Origin: Symsagittifera roscoffensis
Lineage: Eukaryota; Xenacoelomorpha; Acoela; Convolutidae
Length of the DNA: 64,000 bases
Assembly: GCF_963678635.1 (NCBI RefSeq)
Contig: NC_087066.1
Span: 62,238,054 to 62,302,053 of the forward strand
Reading direction: 5' to 3'
The position numbers were made by a program, and so were the translations under genes. Position 1 is the stretch's first letter. Every line of letters begins with the position of its first letter. Below, one piece after another: positions 33,076 through 45,412 of this stretch. The notes beneath the pieces were generated by a model. That model did not search any database. It saw nothing but the letters and a program-made list of their open reading frames with translations, and was not told the DNA's origin.

Positions 33076-33628
33076 TTTTACCAAGCATTTCAAGTATGAA
33101 GTGGTGATTTGTTGATTTTTGCCAGATTTTTACACATGAACTTAATTTCTGGAAAAAACTCGACTATCGGACTTTCAACTATATATGTAGATGTTTTTGT
33201 GGATTAAATTCTGCTGGCCAGTCAATAAGCAGAATGGTCTAAGAGCAGAATAGGTCCAAAAGCAGATTTTAATTTTTATAAGCTAATGGGTAAATCAAAG
33301 ATAAAACTTGTAAATATTACCAGAAAAACAAAAATTTCATGCATGAATTGAATACTTTACTCAAGACTTTTCAGAAAAATCCAATGAAAAAACTTGATGA
33401 AATTAATCAATATCTGCGTAATTTATTAATTTTGTTGGTACTATTAACGATTCTAATAAAAATCAATAACACAAAAAATTTCTTTTTTTTTGCTTTTGGA
33501 CTCATTCAGCTCTTTGACGATTCTGCTGTTTGCTCCGGTGTCCTTAAGTTCCATATTACTGTTTTTTTGCGCTATAAACAATTTCATGAAAGTGTTGCTG
33601 GATAAATTTTGCAACCATGTAGTTGTAA

Positions 33629-34560
33629 CCCCGGTTGACCTCCATAAACCGAAAATGTATAACTTACAATTCCATACATCGAAAATGCTTATCATACATT
33701 TTCATAAATCAAGTGGATGAAAAAACGGTAGCCATACAATTTTTATACTATTTCAAAACATCATTAAAAAATCAAACAAGTTTCTGCGACTATTTAAACC
33801 AAATAAAACAGTCCAGTAATGAAAAACAAAAAATTGTGTTTGAATATTGTGTGACTAGCTTTTTTTTGATGGCGACAACAAAAGTTTTTCCAAGCAGTAT
33901 TAAAATTGCCCCAAACTCTTTTGTTTTTCTTTCCAATTGCAAATCAAGATTTGTTTTCAAACAAACATTTTCCAATAAACTTTTGCAGGCAAATTTTGGT
34001 TTTTTTTCTGCATAACGTAGTCCTGGATATACAAAAAAAAAATTTTTTTCCGTTTCTCTTAGAAACTTCTTTCAAAACTAAAAACTGATATTTCGTTTGT
34101 ATGGCATGTTTATATATGCCTTGATCAAGGTCTTATACTTTAAAAATTCTAATTTTAAAAGTAATTATCTTTGAAAATTTTTGCCAAAACATATAAGTTT
34201 GATGAGTTCAGTATATGATTTGTGAAGAGAACTCCTACACAATTCAGGTCGTTTCCAATGCATTGTAAATGCCAGACGATCAACCCTTTGGCGACTCTAA
34301 ATTTGAGTAAAACATGGTTTTAGTCGCTTGTGTTCGGTCACGAACACATCCCAAAAAGTTTGAGAAATATACTTTTTTAAAAAATCAACTTTTTGGTTGA
34401 TGAAAAAGCGCTTGTCCTACAATTTCCATCTATAAAAAATGCTTATCTTAGAGTTTCTTAACATTTTTTATATCTGTTTGTATGGAATTGTATGAAATTG
34501 AATGATAAGCCTTTTTTCAATTATGAAAATTGTATGATACGCTTTTTTGTTCAACCCGGG
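33629..34560 (+). mobile_element. Non-autonomous DNA element with CCCCGGTTGACC-type ends
   Basis: The left end CCCCGGTTGACCTCCATAAA (33629) and right end, read inverted, CCCGGGTTGAAC (34560) form short imperfect inverted termini around 932 bp. The interior is full of CAATTCCATACA and TTGTATGATA phrases. Related copies lie at 49253-49540 (+, 3' end missing) and 52921-53687 (-). The open frames inside (for example 33635-34015) are shared only weakly and resemble no transposase. Confidence 0.6.
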
Positions 34561-35019
34561 AAGTGGGTTTGGTTAACTATAGTTTGTAAAATTACTAGCC
34601 TTCTTTTTTTCTCAAGAAAACGTCGTTCAACCTAAAAGTTTTTCCGCCAAATTTTTTGTCGGCTAATTTAGTTTTTCTTGCATATATCTAAAAAACTGTT
34701 TTTAATTTTCAAAATTATTTTAGGTTGGTTGTGGTTTAAAAGTTTTTTATAAACTTATCGCAAGAACTTTTTCACGAAATCAGTTTTTTTGTGTTAGGCT
34801 ACTTGGGTGTCTTCCCACCTACTGTAGGTTCATTGGCCTTCCATTCAAAACTAAAAGATTGTTTATTGTTCTTTTTTTTTTTGGTTTTGTCTTTCCAATG
34901 TTATTCCAAAAATTTTTTCTAATTTTTTTCAAATGTTTTCCTTTAACTGTTTGAATTTCAATTTATATACGATAGTTTAGAGTGCTGCGCTTTCCCGAAT
35001 TTACCGTACCATACAAACA

Positions 35020-35440
35020 ACACTGCTCGTATCAGGGCGAAACCCTGGATGTTCCGATTTGCTTTTTAAGGTCTATAGAGCAGTAATAACAAAAAAATAA
35101 ATCGAAAGAATTGAAAAGAATTTTCTTTTAAATTTTGTGAAATTCATCCCCCAAACAAAGGCAAATCCCAGATAAAACACAAAGTAGTAGATTTTTTTTC
35201 TAGTAACAAATCAATTATGGCCAATAAATAAACTTCTTTCAATCAATTTGGAACAATTTCTAATACGGATTAAATCGCCAAAATTGCAGTCTTTAAACGC
35301 CCATAACTTAACAAAAAATGATCACAGGTAAAATATCTTTTCAAATTTAAGCTCAGAATATTAATAACTTTTGAATGATTTTAAAAAATTCTGTAAAAAA
35401 TGTCTGGTTAAAAAGTCGAAATTTGTCGGAAGATAAAAAA
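35020..35440 (-). repeat. 430-bp dispersed repeat, copy 3 (-)
   Basis: Reverse-oriented relative to 20220-20720 and 32640-33075. The stem-loop CAGGGCGAAACCCTG lies at 35033-35047. Phrases CTTTTTAAGGTCTATAGAGC and AAAATGATCACAGGTAAAAT are the complements of those in copy 1. Confidence 0.75.
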
Positions 35441-36060
35441 ACTCATCCGAGCACAGATATTCCGTTACTTTTGTTACGAGCGTCTGAACAATAACATATA
35501 AATATCTTTAGTGGTTTTTTCAATTGGTTGAAAAATGCGCGCACTCCTATTGCTGAGAAACCATCACTTGGCAGATATTTAACCAAATTCATTTCAATGG
35601 TGCGAGTTTAAAACAAAAGCTACGCTCAATTTCTTCAATTTTATTTCTCAGGAATAGAAGAAAGTTGAACTCAAAGAGTTAATGTACATGTTTTAACTTT
35701 CATTTGTCTGCTTGTTTGGCCGGTCTGAGATTTTTCTTTTTATTTTTCTCAGAAATCTCAGCTTTCTTTAAAGCAATGCAATTAGTTTATTGCCCTGCAT
35801 GATTTTTTTTGACTGCATCTTTTTTTCATGTCTAAACCAGCCATCTGCAAGAGATTTGAAACAGCTGCTTGCATAAATTTTTTAAAATCATTTTACGGTT
35901 TCAAATTTAACTTGATCATACATCATCTTCTTTATGCTATACTCGTTGCGTTTTGAAAAACCATTGAAACTAACATCCAGATCCAGCGCCAAACGTAACA
36001 TCAAAAAGGTAGGAAAAAGTAACAAAAGCTCAAAAATTAAAATAAGTCAATAGCGTGCCC
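35441..36060. other. Non-genic, nothing recognised
   Basis: AT-rich; no repeat or protein recognised. Confidence 0.55.
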
Positions 36061-36064
36061 GAAT

Positions 36065-36258
36065 GTCCCACGTTTCGCCCCTAATGATTTCACACATTTC
36101 GTCATCACACATGTCGCCCCTAACTTATATTACACAGTTAATTAACGCCGCTTTCTTAATGTATATTTTATGGGCGAAATGTGCCAATAATTTATGAGGG
36201 GCGAAATGTGTGTGGGACGAAATGTGCCAGTAGCTTATGAGGGGCGAAACGTGAAATG
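36065..36258. repeat. Foldback element built on CATTTCGCCCCT
   Basis: The left half has ACGTTTCGCCCCTAATG, CACACATTTCGTC and CATGTCGCCCCTAA. The right half has the complements (GGGCGAAATGTG, GGGACGAAATGTGCC, GAGGGGCGAAACGTG). The two arms pair imperfectly over about 70 bp each. Confidence 0.75.
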
Positions 36259-36649
36259 TGTTAAAACTGACCGCACTGGAATGTGATGGATCATAATAGT
36301 TTATTTTAGGTTTTCATTGTGAGTCTTCACAAAAAATTATAAATAATTAATAATTATTGATTTGAAATGGATATCAATCTTTTTTTGTCAAATCGAGAAA
36401 ATCCATACTTTACTGATAAAAATGGATTATGAAAATTGTTTTTCAAAAGGTTTCTAAAAATTTCAAACACTGTACACCATAAAGTGGGTTCACAAATTAA
36501 GAATTGCTTTTGGCTTAACCCACATTTTATTAGAAATTATCAAAAGTGAGACTTAATTTGATGGCTAAGAAAGTTGTTCTCTCGTTTTTTTTCTGTGACA
36601 ATTTTTGTTTTTACAATTTATTGTTTTTTTAAACATTTTGACCCTTTTT

Positions 36650-36905
36650 GCACCTTCAGTTATACAAATTACGTCCCTTTTCCCCTCCTTGTCCCCGATT
36701 TTTAGCCTCAGTTTCTGAAAAACTCTCCCCAACCCTCCAGTTTACCACCTCCCACCTCGCCAGACGGCTCCCCACGTTAACCACCCCCAAACCCTACCCC
36801 CCCAACTTTATTACCACCTCCTCACAGACGGCTCCCCTCACGCTAACCTTCTGCTTCCCCCGAAAAAGGGCGGTGACTGGGGCTATGCGGGAAGCGAGGA
36901 GTTGA
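36650..36905 (+). repeat. C-rich tract in unit 1
   Basis: Many CCCC blocks (CCCCTCCTTGTCCCCGA, CCACCCCCAAACCC). The complement resembles the G-rich tract at 53945-54237 (for example GGTTAACTGG-, GGTAAACTGG- phrases). Copies lie at about 40040-40280 and 43230-43470. Confidence 0.75.
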
Positions 36906-36911
36906 AGAAAG

Positions 36912-37081
36912 CGACAATCTATGTTGTTATCTTTCAACATGCATCAGGCATAGTGAACACAATTCTCACATTCAAGTGTCCATCTCGGAACACCTACCCC
37001 GACCTTGACACGTACAATTAAATCAACAAAACTAGACATCATACAGCTACAGCTGAACAATGTACGCTGTGCCATACCACA
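36912..37081 (-). repeat. Truncated 3' LTR in unit 1
   Basis: Minus strand starts TGTGGTATGGCACAGCGTAC and matches the LTR at 30216-30479 for about 170 bases, then breaks into the C-rich tract. The terminal TG is intact here but mutated in units 2 and 3. Confidence 0.75.
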
Positions 37082-37092
37082 CTTCCTTCTCC
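37082..37092 (-). other. Polypurine tract before the truncated LTR
   Basis: Minus strand reads GGAGAAGGAAG directly before TGTGG, the expected place for plus-strand priming of an LTR retrotransposon. Same at 40457-40467 and 43648-43658. Confidence 0.7.
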
Positions 37093-37411
37093 ATAAAAAA
37101 ATTACAAAGTAATTTTGGGATATATTTACCATTAAGGTTTTCGCAGCAACAAAGTAAGTTTTAAAATGTTTGCGAATCATAGTTTTGGTGTACTCACCTT
37201 AAAAACTTTTATCTTCCTCCTAGATACTGGTGAGGTTTCCCAGTTGCCTTCTGAAATCCTCCAGGGACTGAATCATCCAGGGAAGATCTCTTAGGGGGCA
37301 TTTCCTCAACGGCTTTGATCGCATGCCAAAGAACTGAGTCTGGCGCTGCCAAAGAACTGAGTCTGGCGCTTGTTTCGTTCAGATGACCTCGATGTCACTG
37401 AGACTTCGATG

Positions 37412-38098
37412 TCACTGAGACTTTGGGCTGGACGGCTTGGCTAGCGAATGGGCCTGATCTGAGGCGGAGGCCGTTAGATTGTGACATGGCATTCTAGAAT
37501 TTTCTTCACCGAAATCAGGCAACCAGAGAGTTTCGGATGTGAGCTTGGATTCTATCTCCTTTTTAGGAGGAGACATTACCGCATTCTTCTGGACCTGGGA
37601 GGATGTTATAACCAGAAATAGAATCAGACCTGCTGAGCTTGACGAAGTAGCCGTCAAATCGACCACTTGGGCTGCTTTGTCCGAGTAGAGACCTGGAGCG
37701 TCCGAAGTCTGTGGTGCAGGTTTCAGTTCAATCCTGCGTAATTTTGAGCTGGTCGGCTGCAGATGATGGGCCGATCTGGAAATATTTTGGAGCAAAGATT
37801 TGGAGTGTGTTACCAAATTCCGTTTCGAGGGCGAGTTTGGCGGAAGAAGTAGGTCGTCATCTGCGGAAGAGGAAGTCGGCGGCTGGTGGGTCCTTTTGAT
37901 AGAGCTCTTTTGGCCTAATGCTGACTTGGATGAAGATTGTTTGCATAAAGTCTTAGAGCTGCTATTCGACTTTAATCTGATAGAAAAATAGTTCTTCGGA
38001 ATAACTTTCCCCTTTGATGTGATAAAAGTGTTGTTACTTATTTTAGTTATTTTGTCTAAAAAATCTTTTGAATAGACGCTTTCCAGATTTGCGATTTA
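37412..38098 (-). pseudogene. pol: Gypsy pol C-terminal tail, unit 1
   Basis: Minus-strand frame that matches the end of the pol gene of the element at 54238-60992 in order: IKMFREILNRKSGKR against VEIFRKFPNRKSGRE, ITSKGKVIPKNYFSIRLKS against ITDKDKVIRRNHLAVRLKS, PTSSSADDD against SSSSSTSPEDN, and VVDLTATSSSSAG against FVDVTASSSTSEK. A frameshift separates the first block from the rest. The function of this Ser/Pro-rich tail after the integrase is unknown. Confidence 0.8.
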
Positions 38099-39592
38099 AA
38101 ATTTCTCTGAACATTTTAATGGTTGTGAAAATGGTCAAAAATTACAATTGATAGTTAAGCAACAATTTGCTGATCTAACTCATCGAGTAAACGTTGAATG
38201 GATCAACGCTTGGTTGATAATTAGAAATTGTGTTGAGATCGGTAAGTTTGCTGCCCCCATAAATCCATTCCCGGTTATTATCCTCGATTGTCAAGTTGAA
38301 AAATTACTAAAAAATCGACATTAAACTTATACTTGATTTCTGCAATTTTTGTGGGAAGCTATATCTGTGAAAGACTGAATGTTTGCTTCCACTTCTAAGT
38401 GAAAACTTTTCAAAGCCAAAGTAGAGAAGTGATTTTTTCATATTGCATCAAGGGTAGTTTTTGGGCAGCTTCAAACTGCGTGAAGATTTTCGGGCAATGC
38501 AAAGTGCTATTGGAAGAGTAGCTCCATTTGAAGCTGCCGGTTCATGATGGAAATTGTAATTTTGTATAGTTTTAATAAACAATGTACAACGTACTAAACT
38601 GTTGAACTATTTCTGACCTTCAAGTATAAGTTGTTTCAATGAGTTATTTTAAGCTTCGTGTTTGGCTTTATGTCGAGGTTGTAGGTGTTTTCTTTTATTG
38701 AAAAATTGCATGGCTAATGGCTGATAAATGAAAATTGTTCTGAAGGTATCGGCTTCAAGTTATTCAGTAAACTGACGTCTTTTAAAAAAGCAATCGTGTT
38801 GCACTGCTTGGTTGAAGGTTCAAAAGAAATGTTGGAAGTTTGATTGAAACTTCAACGCCATTTCCTTGTCTCAGAGTCAGAATTACTTCAGAAATTTAGA
38901 AAGTTGTCCTATAATGTGGTAAAAATTTTAGTAGGCTTTTGGGCATGAGTCAATTTATTAAGGCATTGGCTGGTATGTTGCTGGAATGTGCGCGACATTT
39001 TTATCTAGACTTGAACACGTTCCCAAAGTCGCCCTCTGGTAAAGAGCTCTGATACACGTCGGTTTTTTCAGCTGCATCTAACTTCAAAGTCTACTGAGAG
39101 AGTAGCTTGCAACTTTTAGAGCAAGACGCGGCAGCCGCTAAAAACTGTTCCTGAATGTCTAGCAGCCCGAATTCATTGGATGGCATGGAGAATGTCCGCC
39201 GATTTTTTTAATTGTCAAAAAAAAAAAAATTGATCTCTACTTCAAAGTGCATGGCTTGCTTTCAAAATTTCTTTGTCAAACTCCTGAGGGGGGCGGGGAG
39301 GCGTGCGTCGCCTGAAACCGCTGCTATAGGGCTGTTTGCATGTGCGAACACTAACTTTTAGCAAATAGGTTAGTTTTTCTGATCACAATCTTGCATCTTA
39401 TTTTTTTGGTTGGTTTAATGTTTGACTGACTTTATGTCGGTATAACAGCGTCAGTAAATAACTTCACTCTTTGCCAGTTTTCTCAACGCCAGTAAGTGCT
39501 ATCTGACTTCACCCAAATTTCAAGCATGAAACGCGATTGTAAGAAAACTCGCTGTCTACCTGTGCCCAGTAAATTTTCTAATACAGATCTGA

Positions 39593-39715
39593 AATAATCA
39601 TTTTCAGATCCAAATTTCAAATCTGAAATTTGTAAATTCTTATCAAGATCTGAAATAAAGAATTTCAGATCTCAGAATCAACCGATGTAAAAAAAAAAAA
39701 TTTCAGATCTTGCTA
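39593..39715. repeat. Palindrome cluster AGATCTGAAAT, unit 1
   Basis: At least six copies of ATTTCAGATCT or its complement AGATCTGAAAT (some shortened) alternate in orientation within about 120 bases, so several hairpins can form. The cluster recurs at about 42775-42905, 45950-46030, 48160-48290 and 50225-50360. Confidence 0.85.
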
Positions 39716-39920
39716 GAAAATCCCCTGGATACGGGTGTCTCAATGAAACTGAACAAAAATCAATAGAAAACTTACGAATGAATAAGTGTTATTTTTATTC
39801 ATAGTAACTGTGTTGTTTCCTTTAATTTGGGTGTTGGCGGTTCTTGTTTTTCTTTTTTCTACATAAACCAAAGATTAGTAGGCTAAGCAATTTTAAGAAA
39901 TTCGAGAATTTTTTTTGCTT

Positions 39921-42900
39921 GCATAATTTGATGGCTAAGAAAGTTGTTCTCTTGTTTTTTTCTGTGACAATTTTTGTTTTTACAATTTATAGTTTTTTTT
40001 TAAGGATTTTGACCCTTTTTGCACCTTTAGTTATACAAATTACGTCCCTTTTCCCCTCCTTTTCCCCGATTTTTAGCCCCATTTTCTGAAAAACTCTCCC
40101 CAACCCTCCAGTTTACCACCTCGCACCTCGCCAGACGGCTCCCCACGTTAACCACCCCCAAACCCTACCCCCCTCCCCCCCAACTTTACTACCACCTCAC
40201 AGAAGGCTCCCCTCACGCTAACCTTCTGCTTCCCCCGAAAAAGGGCGGTGACTGGGGCTATGCGGGAAGGGAGGAGTGGAAGAAAGCGACAATCTATGTT
40301 GTTATCTTTCAACATCCATCAGGCAGAGTGAACACAATTCTCACATTCAAGTGTCCATCTCGGAACACCTATCCCGACCTTGACACGTACAATTAAATCA
40401 ACAAAACTAGACATCATACAGCTACAGCTAAACAATGTACGCTGTGCCATACCAAACTTCCTTCTCCATAAAAAAAATTACAAAGTAATTTTGGGATATA
40501 TTTACCATTAAGGTTTTCGCAGCAACAAAGTAAGTTTTAAAATGTTTGCGAATCATTGCTTGTTTCGTCTAGATGACCTCGATGTCACTGAGACTTTGAT
40601 GTCACTGAGACTTTGGGCTGGACGGCTTGGCTAGCGAATGGGACTGATCTGAGGCGGAGGCCGTTAGATTAAGACATGGCATTCTAGAATTTTCTTCACC
40701 GAAATCAGGCAACCAGAGAGTTTCGGATGTGAGCTTGGATTCTATCTCCTTTTTAGGAGGAGACATTACCGCATTCTTCTGGACCTGGGAGGATGTTATA
40801 ACCGGAAATAGAATCAGACCTGCTGAGCTTGACGAAGTAGCCGTCAAATCGACCACTTGGGCTGCTTTGTCCGAGTAGAGACCTGGAGCGTCCGAAGTCT
40901 GTGGTGCAGGTTTCAGTTCAATCCTGCATAATTTTGAGCTGGTCGGCTGCAGTTGATGGGCCGATCTGGAAATATTTTGGAGCAAAGATTTGGAGTGTGT
41001 TACCAAATTCCGTTTCGAGGGCGAGTTTGGCGGAAGAAGTAGGTCGTCATCTGCGGAAGAGGAAGTCGGCGGCTGGTGGGTCCTTTTGATAGAGCTCTTT
41101 TGGCCTAATGCTGACTTGGATGAAGATTGTTTGCATAAAGTCTTAGAGCTGCTATTCGACTTTAATCTGATAGAAAAATAGTTCTTCGGAATAACTTTCC
41201 CCTTTGATGTGATAAAAGTGTTGTTAGTTATTTTAGTTATTTTGTCTAAAAAATCTTTTGAATAGACGCTTTCCAGATTTGCGATTTAAAATTTCTCTGA
41301 ACATTTTAATGGTTGTGAAAATGGTCAAAAATTACAATTGATAGTTAAGCAACAATTTGCTGATCTAACTCATCGAGTAAACGTTGAATGGATCAACGCT
41401 TGGTTGATAATTAGAAATTGTGTTGAGATCGGTAAGTTTGCTGCCCCCATAAATCCATTCCCGGTTATTATCCTCGATTGTCAAGTTGAAAAATTACTAA
41501 AAAATCGACATTAAACTTATACTTGATTTCTGCAATTTTTGTGGGAAGCTATATCTGTGAAAGACTGAATGTTTGCTTCCACTTCTAAGTGAAAACTTTT
41601 CAAAGCCAAAGTAGAGAAGTGATTTTTTCATATTGCATCAAGGGTAGTTTTTGGGCAGCTTCAAACTGCGTGAAGATTTTCGGGCAATGCAAAGTGCTAT
41701 TGGAAGAGTAGCTCCATTTGAAGCTGCCGGTTCATGATGGAAATTGTAATTTTGTATAGTTTTAATAAACAATGTACAACGTACTAAACTGTTGAACTAT
41801 TTCTGACCTTCAAGTATAAGTTGTTTCAATGAGTTATTTTAAGCTTCGTGTTTGGCTTTATGTCGAGGTTGTAGGTGTTTTCTTTTATTGAAAAATTGCA
41901 TGGCTAATGGCTAATAAATGAAAATTGTTCTGAAGGTATCGGCTTCAAGTTATTCAGTAAACTGACGTCTTTTAAAAAAGCAATCGTGTTGCACTGCTTG
42001 GTTGAAGGTTCAAAAGAAATGTTGGAAGTTTGATTGAAACTTCAACGCCATTTCCTTGTCTCAGAGTCAGAATTACTTCAGAAATTTAGAAAGTTGTCCT
42101 ATAATGTGGTAAAAATTTTAGTAGGCTTTTGGGCATGAGTCAATTTATTAAGGCATTGGCTGGTATGTTGCTGAAATGTGCGCGACATTTTTATCTAGAC
42201 TTGAACACGTTCCCAAAGTCGCCCTCTGGTAAAGAGCTTTGATACACGTCGGTTTTTTCAGCTGCATCTAACTTCAAAGTCTACTGAGAGAGTAGCTTGC
42301 AACTTTTAGAGCAAGACGCGGCAGCCGCTAAAAACTGTTCCTGAATGTCTAGCAGCCCGAATTCATTGGATGGCATGGAGAATGTCCGCCGATTTTTTTA
42401 ATTGTCAAAAAAAAAAAGATTGATCTCTACTTCAAAGTGCATGGCTTGCTTTCAAAATTTCTTTGTCAAACTCCTGAGGGGGGCGGGGAGGCGTGCGTCG
42501 CCTGAAACCGCTGCTATAGGGCTGTTTGCATGTGCGAACACTAACTTTTAGCAAATAGGTTAGTTTTTCTGATCACAATCTTGCATCTTATTTTTTTGGT
42601 TGGTTTAATGTTTGACTGACTTTATGTCGGTATAACAGCGTCAGTAAATAACTTCACTCTTTGCCAGTTTTCTCAACGCCAGTAAGTGCTATCTGACTTC
42701 ACCCAAATTTCAAGCATGAAACGCGATTGTAAGAAAACTCGCTGTCTACCTGTGCCCAGTAAATTTTCTAATACAGATCTGAAATAATCATTTTCAGATC
42801 CAAATTTCAAATCTGAAATTTGTAAATTCTTATCAAGATCTGAAATAAAGAATTTCAGATCTCAGAATCAACCGATGTAAAAAATAAAAATTTCAGATCT

Positions 42901-43110
42901 TGCTAGAAAATCCCCTGGATACGGGTGTCTCAATGAAACTGAACAAAAATCAATAGAAAACTTACGAATGAATAAGTGTTATTTTTATTCATAGTAACTG
43001 TGTTGTTTCCTTTAATTTGGGTGTTGGCGGTTCTTGTTTTTCTTTTTTCTACATAAACCAAAGATTAGTAGGCTAAGCAATTTTAAGAAATTCGAGAATT
43101 TTTTTTGCTT
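39921..43110 (-). repeat. Array unit 2 (3190 bp)
   Basis: Near-identical to unit 1 from about 37380 and to unit 3 up to about 44460. It lacks the 180-bp segment of unit 1. The LTR piece is 40287-40456. Confidence 0.85.
40602..41288 (-). pseudogene. pol: Gypsy pol C-terminal tail, unit 2
   Basis: Same content as 37412-38098. Several of the few differences change residues (Arg to Cys, Leu to Pro, His to Leu), which argues against purifying selection. Confidence 0.75.
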
Positions 43111-43792
43111 GCATAATTTGATGGCTAAGAAAGTTGTTCTCTTGTTTTTTTCTGTGACAATTTTTGTTTTTACAATTTATAGTTTTTTTTTAAGGATTTT
43201 GACCCTTTTTGCACCTTCAGTTATACAAATTACGTCCCTTTTCCCCTCCCTTTCCCCGATTTTTAGCCCCATTTTCTGAAAAACTCTCCCCAACCCTCCA
43301 GTTTACCACCTCGCACCTCGCCAGACGGCTCCCCACGTTAAGCACCCCCAAACCCTACCCCCCTCCCCCCCCAACTTTACTACCACCTCACAGAAGGCTC
43401 CCCTCACGCTAACCTTCTGCTTCCCCCGAAAAAGGGCGGTGACTGGGGCTATGCGGGAAGGGAGGAGTGGAAGAAAGCGACAATCTATGTTGTTATCTTT
43501 CAACATCCATCAGGCAGAGTGAACACAATTCTCACATTCAAGTGTCCATCTCGGAACACCTATCCCGACCTTGACACGTACAATTAAATCAACAAAACTA
43601 GACATCATACAGCTACAGCTAAACAATGTACGCTGTGCCATACCAAACTTCCTTCTCCATAAAAAAAATTACAAAGTAATTTTGGGATATATTTACCATT
43701 AAGGTTTTCGCAGCAACAAAGTAAGTTTTAAAATGTTTGCGAATCATTGCTTGTTTCGTCTAGATGACCTCGATGTCACTGAGACTTTGATG

Positions 43793-44479
43793 TCACTGAG
43801 ACTTTGGGCTGGACGGCTTGGCTAGCGAATGGGACTGATCTGAGGCGGAGGCCGTTAGATTAAGACATGGCATTCTAGAATTTTCTTCACCGAAATCAGG
43901 CAACCAGAGAGTTTCGGATGTGAGCTTGGATTCTATCTCCTTTTTAGGAGGAGACATTACCGCATTCTTCTGGACCTGGGAGGATGTTATAACCGGAAAT
44001 AGAATCAGACCTGCTGAGCTTGACGAAGTAGCCGTCAAATCGACCACTTGGGCTGCTTTGTCCGAGTAGAGACCTGGAGCGTCCGAAGTCTGTGGTGCAG
44101 GTTTCAGTTCAATCCTGCATAATTTTGACCTGGTCGGCTGCAGATGATGGGCCGATCTGGAAATATTTTGGAGCAAAGATTTGAAGTGTGTTACCAAATT
44201 CCGTTTCGAGGGCGAGTTTGGCGGAAGAAGTAGGTCGTCATCTGCGGAAGAGGAAGTCGGTGGCTGGTGGGTCCTTTTGATAGAGGTCTTTTGGCCTAAT
44301 GCTGACTTGGATGAAGATTGTTTGCATAACGTCTTAGAGCTGCTATTCGACTTTAATCTGATAGAAAAATAGTTCTTCGGAATAACTTTCCCCTTTGATG
44401 TGATAAAAGTGTTGTTAGTTATTTTAGTTATTTTGTCTAAAAAATCTTTTGAATAGACGCTTTCCAGATTTGCGATTTA
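43793..44479 (-). pseudogene. pol: Gypsy pol C-terminal tail, unit 3
   Basis: Third copy of the pol tail frame, with changes such as His-Ser-Lys to His-Phe-Lys near the start. Broken upstream as in the other units. Confidence 0.75.
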
Positions 44480-45412
44480 AAATTTTTCTGAACATTTAAA
44501 TAGTTGTCAAAATGGTCAAAAACTGCAATTGATAGTTAAGCAACAATTTGCTGATCTAATTCATCGAGTAAACATTGAATGGATCAACGCTTGGTTGATA
44601 ATTAGAAATTGTGTTGAGATCGATAAGTTTGCTGCCCCCCATAAATCCATTCCCGGTTATTATCCTCGATTGTTAAGTTTAAAAATTACTAAAAAATCAA
44701 CATTTAATTTATACTTGATTTCTGCAATTTTGTGGGAAGCTATATCTGTGAAAGACTGAATGTTTGCTTCCACTTCTAAGTGAAAACTTTTCAAAGCCAA
44801 AGTAGAGAAGTGATTTTTTCATATTGCATCAAGGGTAGTTTTTGGGCAGCTTCAAACTGCGTGATGATTTTTGGGCAATGCAAAGTGCTATTGGAAGAGT
44901 AGCTCCAAATGAAGCTGCCGGTTCTTGATGGAAATTGTAATTTTGTATAGTTTTAATAAACAATGTACAACGTACTAAACTGTTGAACTATTTCTGACCT
45001 TCAAGTATAAGTTGTTTCAATGAGTTATTTTAAGCTTCGTGTTTGGCTTTATGTCGAGGTTGTAGGTGTTTTCTTTTATTGAAAAATTGCATGGCTAATG
45101 GCTAATAAATGAAAATTGTTCTGAAGGTATCGGCTTCAAGTTATTCAGTAAGCAAATGGAAATTGTTCTGAAGGTATCGGCTTTAATTAATTCAGTAAAC
45201 TGACGTCTTTTAAAAAAGCAATCGTGTTGCACTGCTTGGTTGATGGTTCAAAAGAAATGTTGGAAGTTTGATTAAAACTTCAACGCATTTCCATGTCTCA
45301 GAGTCAGAATTACTTCAGAAATTTAGGAAGTTGTCCAATAATGTGTTAAAAGTTCCAGACTTGAACACGTTCCCAAAGTCGCCCTCTGGTAAAGAGCTCT
45401 GATACACGTCGG

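Larger units (their letters stand above)
36551..39920 (-). repeat. Array unit 1 (about 3.37 kb)
   Basis: Longest unit. It retains about 180 bp (37180-37367) missing from units 2 and 3, including the end of the pol frame on the minus strand (AVEEMPPKRSSLDDSVPGG, stop near 37209) and an internal 21-bp duplication (CAAAGAACTGAGTCTGGCGCT). Confidence 0.8.
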
